A stretch of DNA of 64,000 bases. It comes from CAZIPN01 sp964541225 (GTDB taxonomy: Bacteria; Actinomycetota; Coriobacteriia; Anaerosomatales; JAAXUF01). Numbering within the stretch: position 1 is the first letter of the stretch; each line of letters opens with the position of its first letter. The translations under genes were made by a program, and so were the position numbers. Shown here piece after piece: positions 36,776 through 48,000 of this stretch. The notes below the pieces were generated by a model that saw nothing but the letters and a program-made list of their open reading frames with translations, searched no databases and was not told where the DNA came from. Location: contig CAZIPN010000007.1 of assembly GCA_964541225.1 (NCBI GenBank), forward strand, positions 5,700 through 69,699. Direction: 5' to 3'.

Positions 36776-36826
36776 GCGTGCCGGAGCGGGCCGATTTCGG
36801 CCTCCGGCCAGCGGAAGGAACTTGCA

Positions 36827-39457
36827 ATGGACAGCGGATCGAACGCTACTGGCTGGTACGTCGGCCGCAAAGACACGGCGTCTGAGTGGAAGGGCGGCCC
36901 CTTCAGTTGGGAGCAGCTTCTCGCGTTCGTCGCCGAGGGCCGCGTAACCGCCGAGGACCTCGTCTGGCATGAGTCCCTGCCGGACTGGGTGCCGGCCGCA
37001 AGCGTGCCGGGGCTGTTCGCGAGCACGCCCCCTGCCGCGCGGACGCCCGGGCCAGCTGGCGCCGCGTCCCCACAGCCGCCCGGGGTGTCTGCCGCCGCCG
37101 CGTCCCCACAGCCGCCCGGGCCAGCGGCCGCCGCGTCCTCGCAGCCGCCGAGCGCGCCTCGCCCACGGGCTCCTCGGCAGGCGAAGCCCTCGCGTGGCGG
37201 GCGGACGATCGGACTCGCGATTGCGGCCGTGGCCGTGCTCGCACTCATCGCCGGCGCGGGCTACTGGGCGTGGTCGAGCGGGATGCTCGGCGGCGGGAAG
37301 GGCGGCGGTTCGTCGCTCGGCGTCGCCGAGGTCACGAAGCCTGATCGCTCCAAACTCATCACCACCAAGGCCTACGGCGAGGTGCCGTCGAATCAGATCG
37401 GCATCGTTCTCAAGGACGGCTCGGGTCGCAAAGACGCCGAGTCGGTCGCGCGTTCTGTCGGCGGGTCGGTTGTCGGCGAAATCGAGTGCGCCAACACGTT
37501 CCAGATTCAGTTCCCGGCGTCGACCGAAGCCGATCTCAAGCGCGCGCTCAGCACCGCCAAGGCGTCGGACAAGGTCTCGCTGGCCTTCGTCAACCAGCAG
37601 CTCTACAACGACACCGAGATCAAGGGCGTCCGCGTCACGCCCGACGACGACCCGATCTACGGCAACGGCGCCGGAGACGGCTACAAGGCGATCGGATTCG
37701 ACAAGGCGTGGTCGTTCATCCGTGGCTCGGGAGTCAAGCTCAGCGACGTCCACGTGGGCGTTGTCGACGACGGCATCTACAAGGCGGGCGAGGGCAAGGA
37801 GAACGAGTTCGGCGGAGACGTGCAGGTCGACTTCCCGGATCCCGAAGCTGGGCAGCTCGCCAGTCCCGAGCAGCACAAGGACGGCTCGGTCAACGCGGCG
37901 GGCAGTCACGGAACCGGCGTGTGCACGATCATCGGCGCCGATCCAGACAACGGTGGGCCTGTCGGCATCGCGGGGCCGCTTGGCAAGAAGCTCAAGGTCT
38001 CGATGATCAACCACTTCGCGGGCAAGTATGGCGACACGACAACCACGCCCGATCCCAACGATCCCAAGAAAGAGGTCTGGTACGACGGCAAGAGCTATCT
38101 GCTCGGCTCACTCGTGGCGCTGACCAAGCAGGTTGAGGGCGGGGCGAAGGTCATCAACTGCTCGTGGGGCAACGTGCACGCCGATCCGCTCGACGCTGCC
38201 GCCTACAAGCACTTCTTCGAGAAGATGGCGGTCGACCATCCGGACGTGACGTTCGTGTGCTCAGGCGGCAACACCGGCACCGCGCTTGACGGAACACATC
38301 GCTACCCGAGCGGCCTTGCGCTGCCCAACATGATCACGGTTGGCGCCGTCAACGACGACGGCACGCTCGCGGACTACAGCAGCAAGGCGAGCGCGAACTA
38401 CGAGATCACACTGGGTGCGCCGGGCACGAAGGCAGTTGTCGGCATCAAGTCCGGCGGAGGCGCCGAGAGGCAGAGCGGCACGAGCTTCGCCGCGCCGCAC
38501 GTCACGGCTGCCGTCGCGATCCTGCGTTCGATCAACCCGGATCTCACGGCGGCACAGATCAAGGACATTCTCGTTTCGACGGCGCGCAAGGGCACGACCG
38601 TTGGCAAGCCTGGGACCGCCGACTATCACACCAACCTCGCGCCCCCTGCGCTCGGCGGGCGAGTGCTCGCGCTGGACGCCGCCGTTCTCAAGGTCATCAA
38701 CGACCAGCGTGCCGAGAAGGGCCAGAAGCCGATTACGGCCGACGCGCTCGAGAAGGCCGGAGTCATCGACGCCTTCGCCGAGACCAACTCGGCGGGCGAG
38801 TACAAGGTTCGCGGCGTGGTGGAGGCGCTCGGCGACCAGGGCACGGGCGTCAACATCCAGGTCAGCGGGGAGAACTACGCGATCGGCGGCTCGACCACGC
38901 AGAAGCTCTCCGCACCCGGCGAGGTGAAATGGAGCGTCACGCTGCCCAAGGACAAAGGCACCATTCTTGTGAAGCGACTCGACAACGGTGCGGCGAGCCT
39001 CATCAACATCGAGTCGTTCGACATCAACGGCAAGTGGAGCGGCACGTTCACTATCACCGACGTGAACGTAGACGACGAGGCGGCAGCGAAGAATGAAGGA
39101 TGCGCGGCAGCTATCTACGAGAAGCTCAAGGGCAAGGCACTGCCCATGACGATGGACATCACCGCCGATGAAAACGGCAATGGAACCGCAGAGACACTCA
39201 TCGACGTTTCGTCTCTGAATACTGGCGGCAACGGCAGTGCTAGCAGCGAGCCGCAGAGATTCGGGATCACGTACTCGGGGAGCACCGTCACCTTCGACAC
39301 CTCGGGCTCCAAAGGCATGAGCAGCATGACGGGCCAGGTCAGCCGAGAGGGCGACAACCTGGTGATGAAGGGTGCGCTCAAAGGGGGCGGGAAGGGCTGG
39401 AGCATCAAGGCCGTGTTCACGGTGACCAAGCCCGACGGGTCTGGCTCGGGCGGGTAG
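36827..39457 (+). CDS. GYF2-domain, transmembrane subtilisin-like serine protease
   Basis: 876 codons from ATG 36827 (AAGGAAC upstream). Residues 7-62 are a GYF_2-type adaptor (GWYVGRKD, GPFSWEQLLAFV). A Pro/Ala linker with tandem DNA repeats (37060-37150) and one membrane helix (TIGLAIAAVAVLALIAGAG) follow. An S8 peptidase domain comes next, with catalytic D314 (GVVDDGI), H361 (GSHGTGV), the oxyanion Asn in VCSGGN and S553 (SGTSFAAPH). The last 250 residues are beta-rich, lipocalin- or FN3-like. The protease should sit outside the cell with the GYF2 domain inside, an arrangement that could couple a cytosolic partner to external proteolysis. Targets unknown. Confidence 0.88.
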   Translation: MDSGSNATGWYVGRKDTASEWKGGPFSWEQLLAFVAEGRVTAEDLVWHESLPDWVPAASVPGLFASTPPAARTPGPAGAASPQPPGVSAAAASPQPPGPAAAASSQPPSAPRPRAPRQAKPSRGGRTIGLAIAAVAVLALIAGAGYWAWSSGMLGGGKGGGSSLGVAEVTKPDRSKLITTKAYGEVPSNQIGIVLKDGSGRKDAESVARSVGGSVVGEIECANTFQIQFPASTEADLKRALSTAKASDKVSLAFVNQQLYNDTEIKGVRVTPDDDPIYGNGAGDGYKAIGFDKAWSFIRGSGVKLSDVHVGVVDDGIYKAGEGKENEFGGDVQVDFPDPEAGQLASPEQHKDGSVNAAGSHGTGVCTIIGADPDNGGPVGIAGPLGKKLKVSMINHFAGKYGDTTTTPDPNDPKKEVWYDGKSYLLGSLVALTKQVEGGAKVINCSWGNVHADPLDAAAYKHFFEKMAVDHPDVTFVCSGGNTGTALDGTHRYPSGLALPNMITVGAVNDDGTLADYSSKASANYEITLGAPGTKAVVGIKSGGGAERQSGTSFAAPHVTAAVAILRSINPDLTAAQIKDILVSTARKGTTVGKPGTADYHTNLAPPALGGRVLALDAAVLKVINDQRAEKGQKPITADALEKAGVIDAFAETNSAGEYKVRGVVEALGDQGTGVNIQVSGENYAIGGSTTQKLSAPGEVKWSVTLPKDKGTILVKRLDNGAASLINIESFDINGKWSGTFTITDVNVDDEAAAKNEGCAAAIYEKLKGKALPMTMDITADENGNGTAETLIDVSSLNTGGNGSASSEPQRFGITYSGSTVTFDTSGSKGMSSMTGQVSREGDNLVMKGALKGGGKGWSIKAVFTVTKPDGSGSGG

Positions 39458-39461
39458 AGGC

Positions 39462-40376
39462 GTGCTGCCGATACTCTTCCGTTTCCAAGTGGGTGGCCAC
39501 TCCGTAGCGGTGGGCTCGTACTCGACGTTCATGGTGCTGGCCTGGATCGCGATGGTGGCTGTCGGCACGGCATTGGCGGCGCGCGCGGGCCTGTCGTGGC
39601 GCCGGGCGCTTGGGGTGTTTGGTGGCGCGCTGCTGGCCGGAGTTCTCGGCGCAAGGCTCTTCGACTTGCTCGTGACTGGGCAATTCTGGCACCTCACTCT
39701 CAACTCCGCCTTGAGCCTCAACTTCCAGGCGTTCGCGCTGTACGGAGGACTCGGGTTTGGCGCGCTTGGAGCGATCGCAATCGCGCGATTCTTGCGCATG
39801 CCCGTGTGGCGCCTGGCCGATTGTGCCGTGCCGTCCCTGGCGATCGGCATCGCGCTGATGCGCACGGGCTGTTTCCTGCGCGGGTGCTGCTTCGGAGTCC
39901 CGACTCGGTTGCCGTGGGGTGTGACGTTCCCAACCGGCAGTCCCGCATGGGGCCAGCAGCTGCTTTCGGGCAAGACCGGGATTCTCGGCATGGTCGGAGG
40001 CACACTGCCGGTGCATCCAACCGAGCTCTACGAACTTGGCGCGGCGCTACTGATCGCCGCGGCGGTCCTGCTGTGGCGTCGGCTTGCCGAGCCACCCGAC
40101 GGCGCAGCATTCCTGGTCTTCGCGACAGCGTTCACGCTCTTTCGCGTCGGAAACGACTTCCTGCGCTCGCCGGAGCCGGGGGAGGTCACGATCGGGTGGC
40201 TGACGCCGCTCGTCTACGTGGCTGTGATGGTGTTTGCGCTGGTCCTGCTCGGCGTTCGCTTTGCCGAGAGCCATCGTCGCGCAAGCGCACGCACCCTGGA
40301 GGCAGCCGTCAGGTCGGCGCCGTCACTCAGCGATGATGAACGGCCGGCGACTTCGCTGGCTCGCCAGCGCGTCTAG
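39462..40376 (+). CDS. lgt: Prolipoprotein diacylglyceryl transferase family protein
   Basis: 304 codons from a GTG, 4 bp after the protease gene. About seven membrane helices. Family motifs: FALYGGLGFGALG (the position of the essential HGG in E. coli, here YGG), MRTGCFLRGCCFGVPT (Arg kept, canonical N-F-I-N-G-E replaced by a Cys-containing version) and LPVHPTELYE. Lgt moves diacylglycerol from phosphatidylglycerol to the lipobox Cys. The Cys-rich variant is known among Lgt paralogues, so this may be a second or specialised copy. Its 3' end overlaps the convergent Crp/Fnr gene by 50 bp. Confidence 0.82.
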   Translation: MLPILFRFQVGGHSVAVGSYSTFMVLAWIAMVAVGTALAARAGLSWRRALGVFGGALLAGVLGARLFDLLVTGQFWHLTLNSALSLNFQAFALYGGLGFGALGAIAIARFLRMPVWRLADCAVPSLAIGIALMRTGCFLRGCCFGVPTRLPWGVTFPTGSPAWGQQLLSGKTGILGMVGGTLPVHPTELYELGAALLIAAAVLLWRRLAEPPDGAAFLVFATAFTLFRVGNDFLRSPEPGEVTIGWLTPLVYVAVMVFALVLLGVRFAESHRRASARTLEAAVRSAPSLSDDERPATSLARQRV

Positions 40377-41055
40377 CCAGGAGAGCCTCGCCGTCAAGCA
40401 CGATGATCATGCGGTCGTGGCTCTCGATGATCTTCTCATCTTGCAGCGCATGGAACGCGCGCGAGAGCGTTTCCGGGGTCGTGTTAAGCAGCGCCGATAG
40501 TTCGACTCGGCTGATCGGAATCTCAACCGCGTAGGCGAGTCCTCCGAGGGAGGTTCTCGGCAGGTCGGCAAGGTAGCTGGCGACTCGGCCGATCACGTCG
40601 AGCGAGTTGCGTTTGCTGACGTTGACGGCGGTCACCCACTCACGCGAAATCTCGTTGATGACCGAGAGTGCAACCGCGGGCTCCGACACGATGAGCGCCT
40701 TAAGCACTTCGGTCGGGATGAATGCGACGGTCAGGTCTTCGGCGGCTTCGATGTCCGTTTCAAAGGCGAGTTCGCTTACTGCCGAGACAGCCCCGATCAC
40801 GTCGCCTGGCCAGCTCGTTTCCACGGTGATACGTCGGCCCTCACCAGTGTGCAGACTGCGCGCGTGACCTTCGACGATTACGCCGACCCGATCAGGCATC
40901 GAACCTTCAGCGAAGACGATCGTGCCCTTCTCGAATTCCAGGACAGTCGCGACTCGAGCCAGAGACTCCACCGTCTCGTCGGACGCTCCGCGCCAGAGCC
41001 GAGCAGCACGCACTGCGCGCCAGACGCTCTCCTGGATACCTTCAGGTGCGGTCAT
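40327..41055 (-). CDS. Crp/Fnr-family transcription regulator
   Basis: 242 codons. The N-terminal cyclic-nucleotide-binding fold (about 20-140) contains GTIVFAEGSMPDRVGVIVEG. A long dimer helix and a C-terminal HTH follow (ISRVELSALLNTTPETLSRAFHAL), where the recognition helix is of the Crp type with TPETLSR. There is no N-terminal Cys cluster, so it is not an FNR-type iron-sulphur sensor. It lies next to the long regulatory region before the giant haem protein, in the opposite direction, and is a candidate regulator of that gene; this is inference. Confidence 0.9.
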   Translation of the reverse strand: MTAPEGIQESVWRAVRAARLWRGASDETVESLARVATVLEFEKGTIVFAEGSMPDRVGVIVEGHARSLHTGEGRRITVETSWPGDVIGAVSAVSELAFETDIEAAEDLTVAFIPTEVLKALIVSEPAVALSVINEISREWVTAVNVSKRNSLDVIGRVASYLADLPRTSLGGLAYAVEIPISRVELSALLNTTPETLSRAFHALQDEKIIESHDRMIIVLDGEALLARRAGEPAKSPAVHHR

Positions 41056-41303
41056 GCTTCACCCACCACCCGTCTCGCCCCTCCCCAAGACTCAACGGTG
41101 CGGATATTCTGTCGGTTGCTCTTTCTTGCGATTCGCGCATCAGGCTCAGTGCCAGGTGCATCGGCAGGGATTGATCGGCGCCACGCCCCTCGCAGTGCAC
41201 CGGCCCTGCCTGGTCGTCTTTATTGCCCCCCGGCCGCCCCTCTAATCGCCGTTTGCATCATTTTGATTCTGACCGGTCGGTATAGGGACTTGCCGAGGCA
41301 CTT

Positions 41304-41321
41304 CGAGAACCGGAGTTCTCG
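41304..41321. repeat. Hairpin formed by two opposed copies of the octamer core
   Basis: CGAGAAC (41304-41310), CGGA loop, GTTCTCG (41315-41321) is a perfect inverted repeat; the right arm is part of TTCTCGGC at 41316. It is intergenic, 250 bp upstream of the Crp/Fnr start. Confidence 0.8.
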
Positions 41322-41788
41322 GCGCGTGGTTCGCCGCCAGTTCCGCCGAAACGTCGCGAATCGGCGCCGGACTGATGCGCGCGACAGACGAACTGCGGCG
41401 CCCGTGCTTGGAGAGAACCACAATGCAGACTCCGATCGAAGAAAACTGCGCTTGAACTGAATGTTGTCTTTGGCGTGCTTCGTGCTTCGCGTAACGCGTG
41501 CGCGTACCATCATGTCGTGTACGATAGACCGGTCGCCAAGTGGGACGTTTCGCGCTGGCTCAGGGGGGACTGTCGCAAGTGACTGCAGGCAACAACGGGC
41601 CGGATGTGGGAAACGCGCTGGCCGGCGGCTACCTCGCCTCTCTCGCTGCTGACTCCGAGCTAGTATGTCGCGCGATCGTTGATTTCGAGGTGTTTTGCCT
41701 CACGAAATCCCTCTGCTCGGCGGGAGCGGCTCGCCTGAATCGCCTGCTCAACGACATCGTGTTCATCATTTATTCAGGTCCGAAAAGC

Positions 41789-41817
41789 GGGACAAATGTG
41801 ACTTCACGGAGTACAAT
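41789..41817 (+). promoter_or_regulatory. Candidate promoter of the giant haem protein gene
   Basis: GGGACA (41789-41794), 17-bp spacer, TACAAT (41812-41817), in an AT-rich patch ending in AATTAAAAA. The imperfect palindrome GTGACTTCAC lies in the spacer. Transcription would start near 41825, giving a leader of about 230 nt. Confidence 0.4.
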
Positions 41818-41930
41818 TAAAAACCCGCTCGACGCGTGTAGGTTAGACATGCTCTCGGCGAGGTCAGCGAACCGGCCCTGGGTCTGTTCGCCCCGAGGGT
41901 GATTAGAGGTGATGTGATCGGCTGAAGGAG

Positions 41931-41969
41931 ACCGGATGGGCGCTTGCGGCACTCAGCCGCAAGTCCGGT
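41931..41969 (+). promoter_or_regulatory. Stable two-part hairpin in the leader
   Basis: ACCGGA (41931-41936) pairs with TCCGGT (41964-41969), and CTTGCGGC (41943-41950) with GCCGCAAG (41956-41963); loop ACTCA and a one-sided TGGGCG bulge. A G-rich CTTGGGGGCGGCC follows. It is superficially like group II intron domain V but lacks the AGC triad. Role unknown. Confidence 0.55.
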
Positions 41970-42052
41970 TCTTGGGGGCGGCCAAGGGGCGTACAAGAGA
42001 CGCGATTCGGAGAAGCCGGCCACGTGGCGGTAGCGTCTAGGCCCGGGCAGGA

Positions 42053-45000
42053 ATGGGTGCTTTGTTCGATCGACGGCTGGACAGAACCCCGTCAGAGCGC
42101 ACGGCTAGGTTGCCGAGGCGTCGGTATCTCCTTGTCTTGCTCACCCTTCTTGGCGCGGTCATTCTGCCGGTTATTGCCTCCGGGGATATCTCGACAGGTC
42201 CCGGTGGCGACGCCACGTGGAAGTGGGAGAACCCGACTCCGCAAGGCAATGACCTGCTCTCGCAGTACTGGATAGGCGGGACTGGCTGGGTGGTCGGCCG
42301 CAACGGCACCGTGATGAAGTCGACCGACAGTGGCGGGACGTGGACGTATCAGGATCCCGGGATCTCGACGACCCAGTCAGGGCAAGTCGATCTGAATGGT
42401 GTCGTCGCGACTGACGTGGACAACGTGGTTGTGGTCGGCGGGAATGGGGTGGGCCGACGGTCCACCGATGGCGGCAATACGTGGAGCGCTGTGACCTTCC
42501 CGAGCGCGATGACGGGAGTCACGATCAACGGCATCGCCATCTCGGGAAGCCAGATGGTGGCCGTCGGAGACGGGGGTCACATCGCCTACTCGGCCAACGG
42601 CGGTGCATCGTGGACGGCTGCGACGCAGACGGCGACCACGGCCAATCTGACTGCCGTCTGTTGGGCTGCCACCGGTACGTGGTTCGCGACGACTGTCGAC
42701 GGTAGGCTCCTGAGGTCCACCACGAATGGCAGCACGTGGAGTTCGATGAGCGCGTCGGGCTACTCCTACACCAGTGTGGCATTTCAGAGCGCGACCTACG
42801 GATTGGCCGTTGGCAAGGCCAGCGGTGGCAGTTGGACAGTCCGACGGACGCTTGACGGCGGCGTGCACTGGGCGAACATGGCGTCGTCCGAGAACGCCGA
42901 CGTGCTCGACGTGAAGTTCCTCTCCACACACACGGCTTTCTTTGTGACCGCCAGCGGTTCGATGTGGTCGACCGGGAACATTCTGGACACTACGCCGACG
43001 TGGACCAAGTTGGGCGTTGGCCAGTTCACTGCTGGTGCGGTTCCAATCAGGTCGATCTTCAATGCCGATGCCCAGCGCTACTACGTTGTCGGTGACCATG
43101 GTCTGATTGCTCGCTCGGCCAGCAAGGGCAGCGATTGGCTGATGCGGTCAGGTGTTCCGACCGCAGGGCAGCTCATGGCGTCATGGTTCACAGATGCAAC
43201 CCACGGCTGGGCGGTTGGAGCGAACGGCATCGTGCAACGGACCACCGACGGTGGCGCCACCTGGACAGGCTCGAGCGTCGGCACGGTGACGTGGCGAGGC
43301 GTCTGCTTCACCGACAACAACAATGGGTGCATCGTTGGTGACGGCGGGGCGATATGTCGCACGACCAACGGGGGCTTCTCATGGTCCTTCCCAGTGCCTG
43401 CGGGCTCGGTTTCGGGCGCGACCGCCCAGCTCAATGATGTGTATTTCTCGTCCGCCTCGCCATTGACGGGTGTTGCGGTTGGCATGGGTGGATTGGTTCG
43501 GTACACCAGCGACGGTGGCGCGAGTTGGACGACGCTAACGCCAGCCGTGACCACCAACGATCTGTACAGCGTCTACATGCCGAATGCATCGTATGCGGGG
43601 GTCATCGGGGCCAACAACACGATGTGGGTTCTTACGGGCGCCGGTTGGGGCACTCACTTCGCAGGGAATCCTCCGTTCGGCGCGGCGTCGCGAACTCTGT
43701 ACAAGGTTAGAGGCGTACCAGGCACGAACAATGCTTGGATCGCTGGGGCTGGCGGCACGGCATGGTCTACCACCGACGGCCTGAACTGGACGGCGCTCAC
43801 AAGCAATACGACTCAGGACCTGTTCTCGGTCCAGTTCCTTGACACGACCCATGGTTTGATGGGCGGCGCAAATGGCACCGTGATGCGGTTCAACGGGACG
43901 AACGCGTTCACGCCGGCCACGACGTCTGGTCTGCCTCCGGGCAGCACGGTCGGAGTTCGTGCGCTCAACTACCCCGACGCATCCAATGCCTACTATTTTG
44001 GCGACAGTGGTGTGTCCTTCAAGTCCACGGATGGTGGCGTCAACTGGTCAACAAGGACCCCAGGCAATGCTACGCCGCTCAACGCGGTCACCTTCAGTGG
44101 TGCCCTCCACGGCTGGGCGGTCGGCAACAGCGGCGTGATCATGAACACGTCGGACGGCGGAGCGACCTGGTTCGCGCAGAGTTCGGGCGTATCAACTAAC
44201 CTGCTCGGCGTGTCGTTCAGCGATGCGAACAACGGTCTCGCGGCCGGTGCGTCGGGTGTGATTCGGAGTACGGTCAACGGGGGCGCCACGTGGTCGCCCC
44301 AGACGTCGGGCGCCGCAACGCAACTCAATGCAATAGCGAGGGCTCCCGGAGACACGTCTCATGCCATTGCGGTCGGCGCGTCTGGCGTGATTCGATACAC
44401 AACCAACGGTGGTTCCAGCTGGCTCGCTGGCACGGTGCCATCGCCGAGCAACACCGACAACATCGTCGCGGTTGCGTTCCAAGGCGCGTCTGCGCCTGGG
44501 GTTGCCTGTGCGGGTGTCGACCACACTATCGGCAATGGACATCCGGGCATTCTTAGAACCACCGACTATGGTGCAACTTGGACCTCCGTCATGACCCTCG
44601 ATCAGCCCGTGACGGGAATCAGCTTCGCTCCGGCCCCCTACAGCAACATTGGATGGGCAAGCGCGGCGTCCGGCGTCATGTACAAGACCACTAACGGCGG
44701 TCTGAGCTGGGTGGCCCAGAATACCCCGACTACGGTCGGGTTCAACGCCGTATCGGCGGCGACCTCCCAGTCCGTCTTCGCCGTGGGACAGACCGGCGCA
44801 GTGATGCAGACGGCCGACGGGGGAGCCAATTGGCTGACGCAGAACTCGGGCTATGGATCGGCCGGCGCTCCCGTGAATCTGAGAGCAGTGGGGTTCACCG
44901 ACGCTGATCATGGTGTTGCGGTAGGTGACGGCGGGACGATTCTCCAGACCATCAGCCAAACACCGCCCACGACGACGATGGTGATCGTCCCCATTGCGCC

Positions 45001-48000
45001 GGACGGAAGCAATGGGTGGTACACGACGGCAGCCCAGATCACACTGTCCGCTAGTCAGTCAGCTCAGACGTACTACAACTGGGATTCGGCGGCGGGATCG
45101 TTCTCTCCTTATGCCACGGCTCTTTCCGCGCCCGCGGGCGCGCATACGCTTTACTACTACTCGATCAATAGCTCGAACAGGCAAGAGGCCACGCACGGCA
45201 TTCCGATCAACAGTGATCTGACGGCTCCGGCTGCGCCAACCAATCCCGTTGCTACTCCTATTGATGCGAGTTCAATTCGAGTCACGTGGTCGCCCTCTAC
45301 CGATGGCGGATCCGGTATTGATCACTACGAGTTGTGGGATCGCATCGGCACGGGGACTCCTTCGAGAGTGACTACCACGTCTGGCGTTGTCACTTCGGCG
45401 ATCGCGTCTACTCTCCAGGCAAACACGACATACACCTTCTGGGTTGTGGCCTATGACGTGGCCGGCAATGCGTCAGCTCAGAGTGTTAGCACGTACGCAA
45501 CGACAGCAGCGGGCACGGCTCTTAGCACCACGGCTCACGCTTCGGCCGCCCCCACCGGCGCTAACGGCTGGTACACATCGGCACCCAGCATCTCGTTCAC
45601 TGTGAGCCCGACGGTTGCCGCCTACACCTACTACGCCTGGGGTCCTCCCACACCGTCTACCTATGCGACCGCCCCCGCCTCGATCACGCCCCCGGCAGGC
45701 ACACACACTCTGTACTACTGGTCGATTGATCAAGCGGGACAGCGCTCAGCCGAGACGCCCAAGCAGACCGACTACAAACTCGACACCACATCACCGATCG
45801 CCCCGGCGACGATCAATGCCACAGGGATCTCGACCACAGCGCTATCGGTCACGTGGGCTGCCGCCACAGACGCCGAGTCCGGCATCGATCACTACGACCT
45901 GTGGGTGGACGGGGTGAAGTACAACACGTACAGCGGGACCTCAGCGATGGTCACCGGTCTTGCGGTTCACTCCACGCACACGGTCTACGTTGTGGTCTAC
46001 AACGGTGCGGGTCTGATGGCTTCGGATGCGCCCGGAGTGACTGGCACCACGCTTTCGAATCCGGCCGTCTCGACTGCCGCCACCGTGACACCTGCAAGCC
46101 CGAACGGCTCAAACGGCTGGTACACAAGCTCGCCTTCAATCGCGCTGTCTTCGCGTCCGATAGGCCTTTCCGCCAACACCTACTGCTGGTGGGACGCCGC
46201 ATCACCTGCCGCCTACAGCACACCGCTCTCGATGCCTTCTGACGGCTCGCACGATCTGCACTACTACTCGGTGGATCAAGCCGACCCGGCAAACCGTGAA
46301 GCGACCGCGACACTGTCTTTCAAGCTCGACTCGGTCGCTCCTTCACCGCCGACGACCGTCAACGCCGTGACCGTCAGCACCACGTCGATTGCCCTGGACT
46401 GGACCGCGGGTGCCGACGCTGTCTCCGGAGTCGATCACTATCGGCTCTACGTCGACAACGTGCTTCAGCCTCAAAGCTACACGACGACCAGCGCGACGAT
46501 CACGAACCTTACCCCCAACACGATCTACACGTTCAACGTCGTGGCCGTGGACGCGGCTGGAAACGAGTCGGCGCAAAGTCCGGGCGTGATAGGGACCACG
46601 GCGGCCAGCACCTCACTTCAGACCACGGCTCACGCTTCGGCCGCCCCCACCGGCGCTAACGGCTGGTACACCACGCCCCCGACGATCTCGTTTACCGTCA
46701 CGCCAACCGTTGCCGCCGACACCTACTACGCCTGGGATTCCGCTTCCATGACGCTTGCGTCGGGCTCGATCTCGATGTCGTCGTTGTCAGATGGCACCCA
46801 CACACTCTCGTTCTGGTCGATAGACCAGGCGCATCAGCATTCGCAAGAGGCGACCCAGCAGGTCACCTACAAACTCGACACCACATCGCCAAGCGTTCCG
46901 TCGACCATTAGCGCCACGGGAGTCTCGACGACATCGCTTTCCGTCACCTGGGCTGCTGCTACCGATGCAGGGTCTGGCATCGATCACTACGCGCTGTATG
47001 TCGACGGCGCCAAGTACAACGACTACACCACCACCTCAGCGATGGTCACCGGTCTTGCGGTTCACTCCACGCACACGGTCTACGTTGNNNNNNNNNNNNN
47101 NNNNNNNNNNNNNNNNNNNNNNNNNNNNNNNNNNNNNNNNNNNNNNNNNNNNNNNNNNNNNNNNNNNNNNNNNNNNNNNNNNNNNNNACCTCAGCGATGG
47201 TCACCGGTCTTGCGGTTCACTCCACGCACACGGTCTACGTTGTGGTCTACAACGGTGCGGGTCTGATGGCTTCGGATGCGCCCGGAGTGACTGGCACCAC
47301 GCTTTCGAATCCGGCCGTCTCGACTGCCGCCACCGTGACACCTGCAAGCCCGAACGGCTCAAACGGCTGGTACACAAGCTCGCCTTCAATCGCGCTGTCT
47401 TCGCGTCCGATAGGCCTTTCCGCCAACACCTACTGCTGGTGGGACGCCGCATCACCTGCCGCCTACAGCACACCGCTCTCGATGCCTTCTGACGGCTCGC
47501 ACGATCTGCACTACTACTCGGTGGATCAAGCCGACCCGGCAAACCGTGAAGCGACCGCGACACTGTCTTTCAAGCTCGACTCGGTCGCTCCTTCACCGCC
47601 GACGACCGTCAACGCCGTGACCGTCAGCACCACGTCGATTGCCCTGGACTGGACCGCGGGTGCCGACGCTGTCTCCGGAGTCGATCACTATCGGCTCTAC
47701 GTCGACAACGTGCTTCAGCCTCAAAGCTACACGACGACCAGCGCGACGATCACGAACCTTACCCCCAACACGATCTACACGTTCAACGTCGTGGCCGTGG
47801 ACGCGGCTGGAAACGAGTCGGCGCAAAGTCCGGGCGTGATAGGGACCACGGCGGCCAGCACGGCACTGAGCACGGTCGCCCAGTCGGTACCGGCAACAGC
47901 CAATGGCTTGCACGGCTGGTACACGACCACCCCGCAGATCACGCTCCTGTCCAACCCAGCGAGCATCACCGCAGACACGTACTACTGGTGGGACACCTCG

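Larger units (their letters stand above)
41056..42052. other. Long intergenic region before the giant haem protein gene
   Basis: About 1 kb without a convincing gene. The longest open frame, 41540-41902 plus, has no ribosome site or recognisable product. GC is locally lower (41700-41830). It holds the motif hairpin at 41304, a candidate promoter at 41789 and a structured leader up to the start at 42053. The Crp/Fnr promoter should lie near 41060-41150. Confidence 0.7.

Noticed and set aside
41795..41806. CRP-like site TGTGACTTCAC
   Set aside because: The half-sites are 2 bp apart and not 6, so it does not fit a Crp/Fnr operator.
41540..41902. 120-codon open frame upstream of the giant gene
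   Set aside because: No ribosome site, no recognisable domain, and it overlaps the candidate promoter of the giant gene.
41920..42000. Leader hairpin resembling group II intron domain V (AAGTCCGGTTCTTGGGGG)
   Set aside because: The catalytic AGC triad is missing, the internal loop is 6 nt on one side, the loop is not GNRA, and no intron ORF or other domains are nearby.
41820..42052. Possible GEMM (cyclic-dinucleotide) riboswitch before the multihaem gene
   Set aside because: The conserved GCAAAGCC-type and GGGUUACCGAU-type segments are absent, so no GEMM assignment can be supported.
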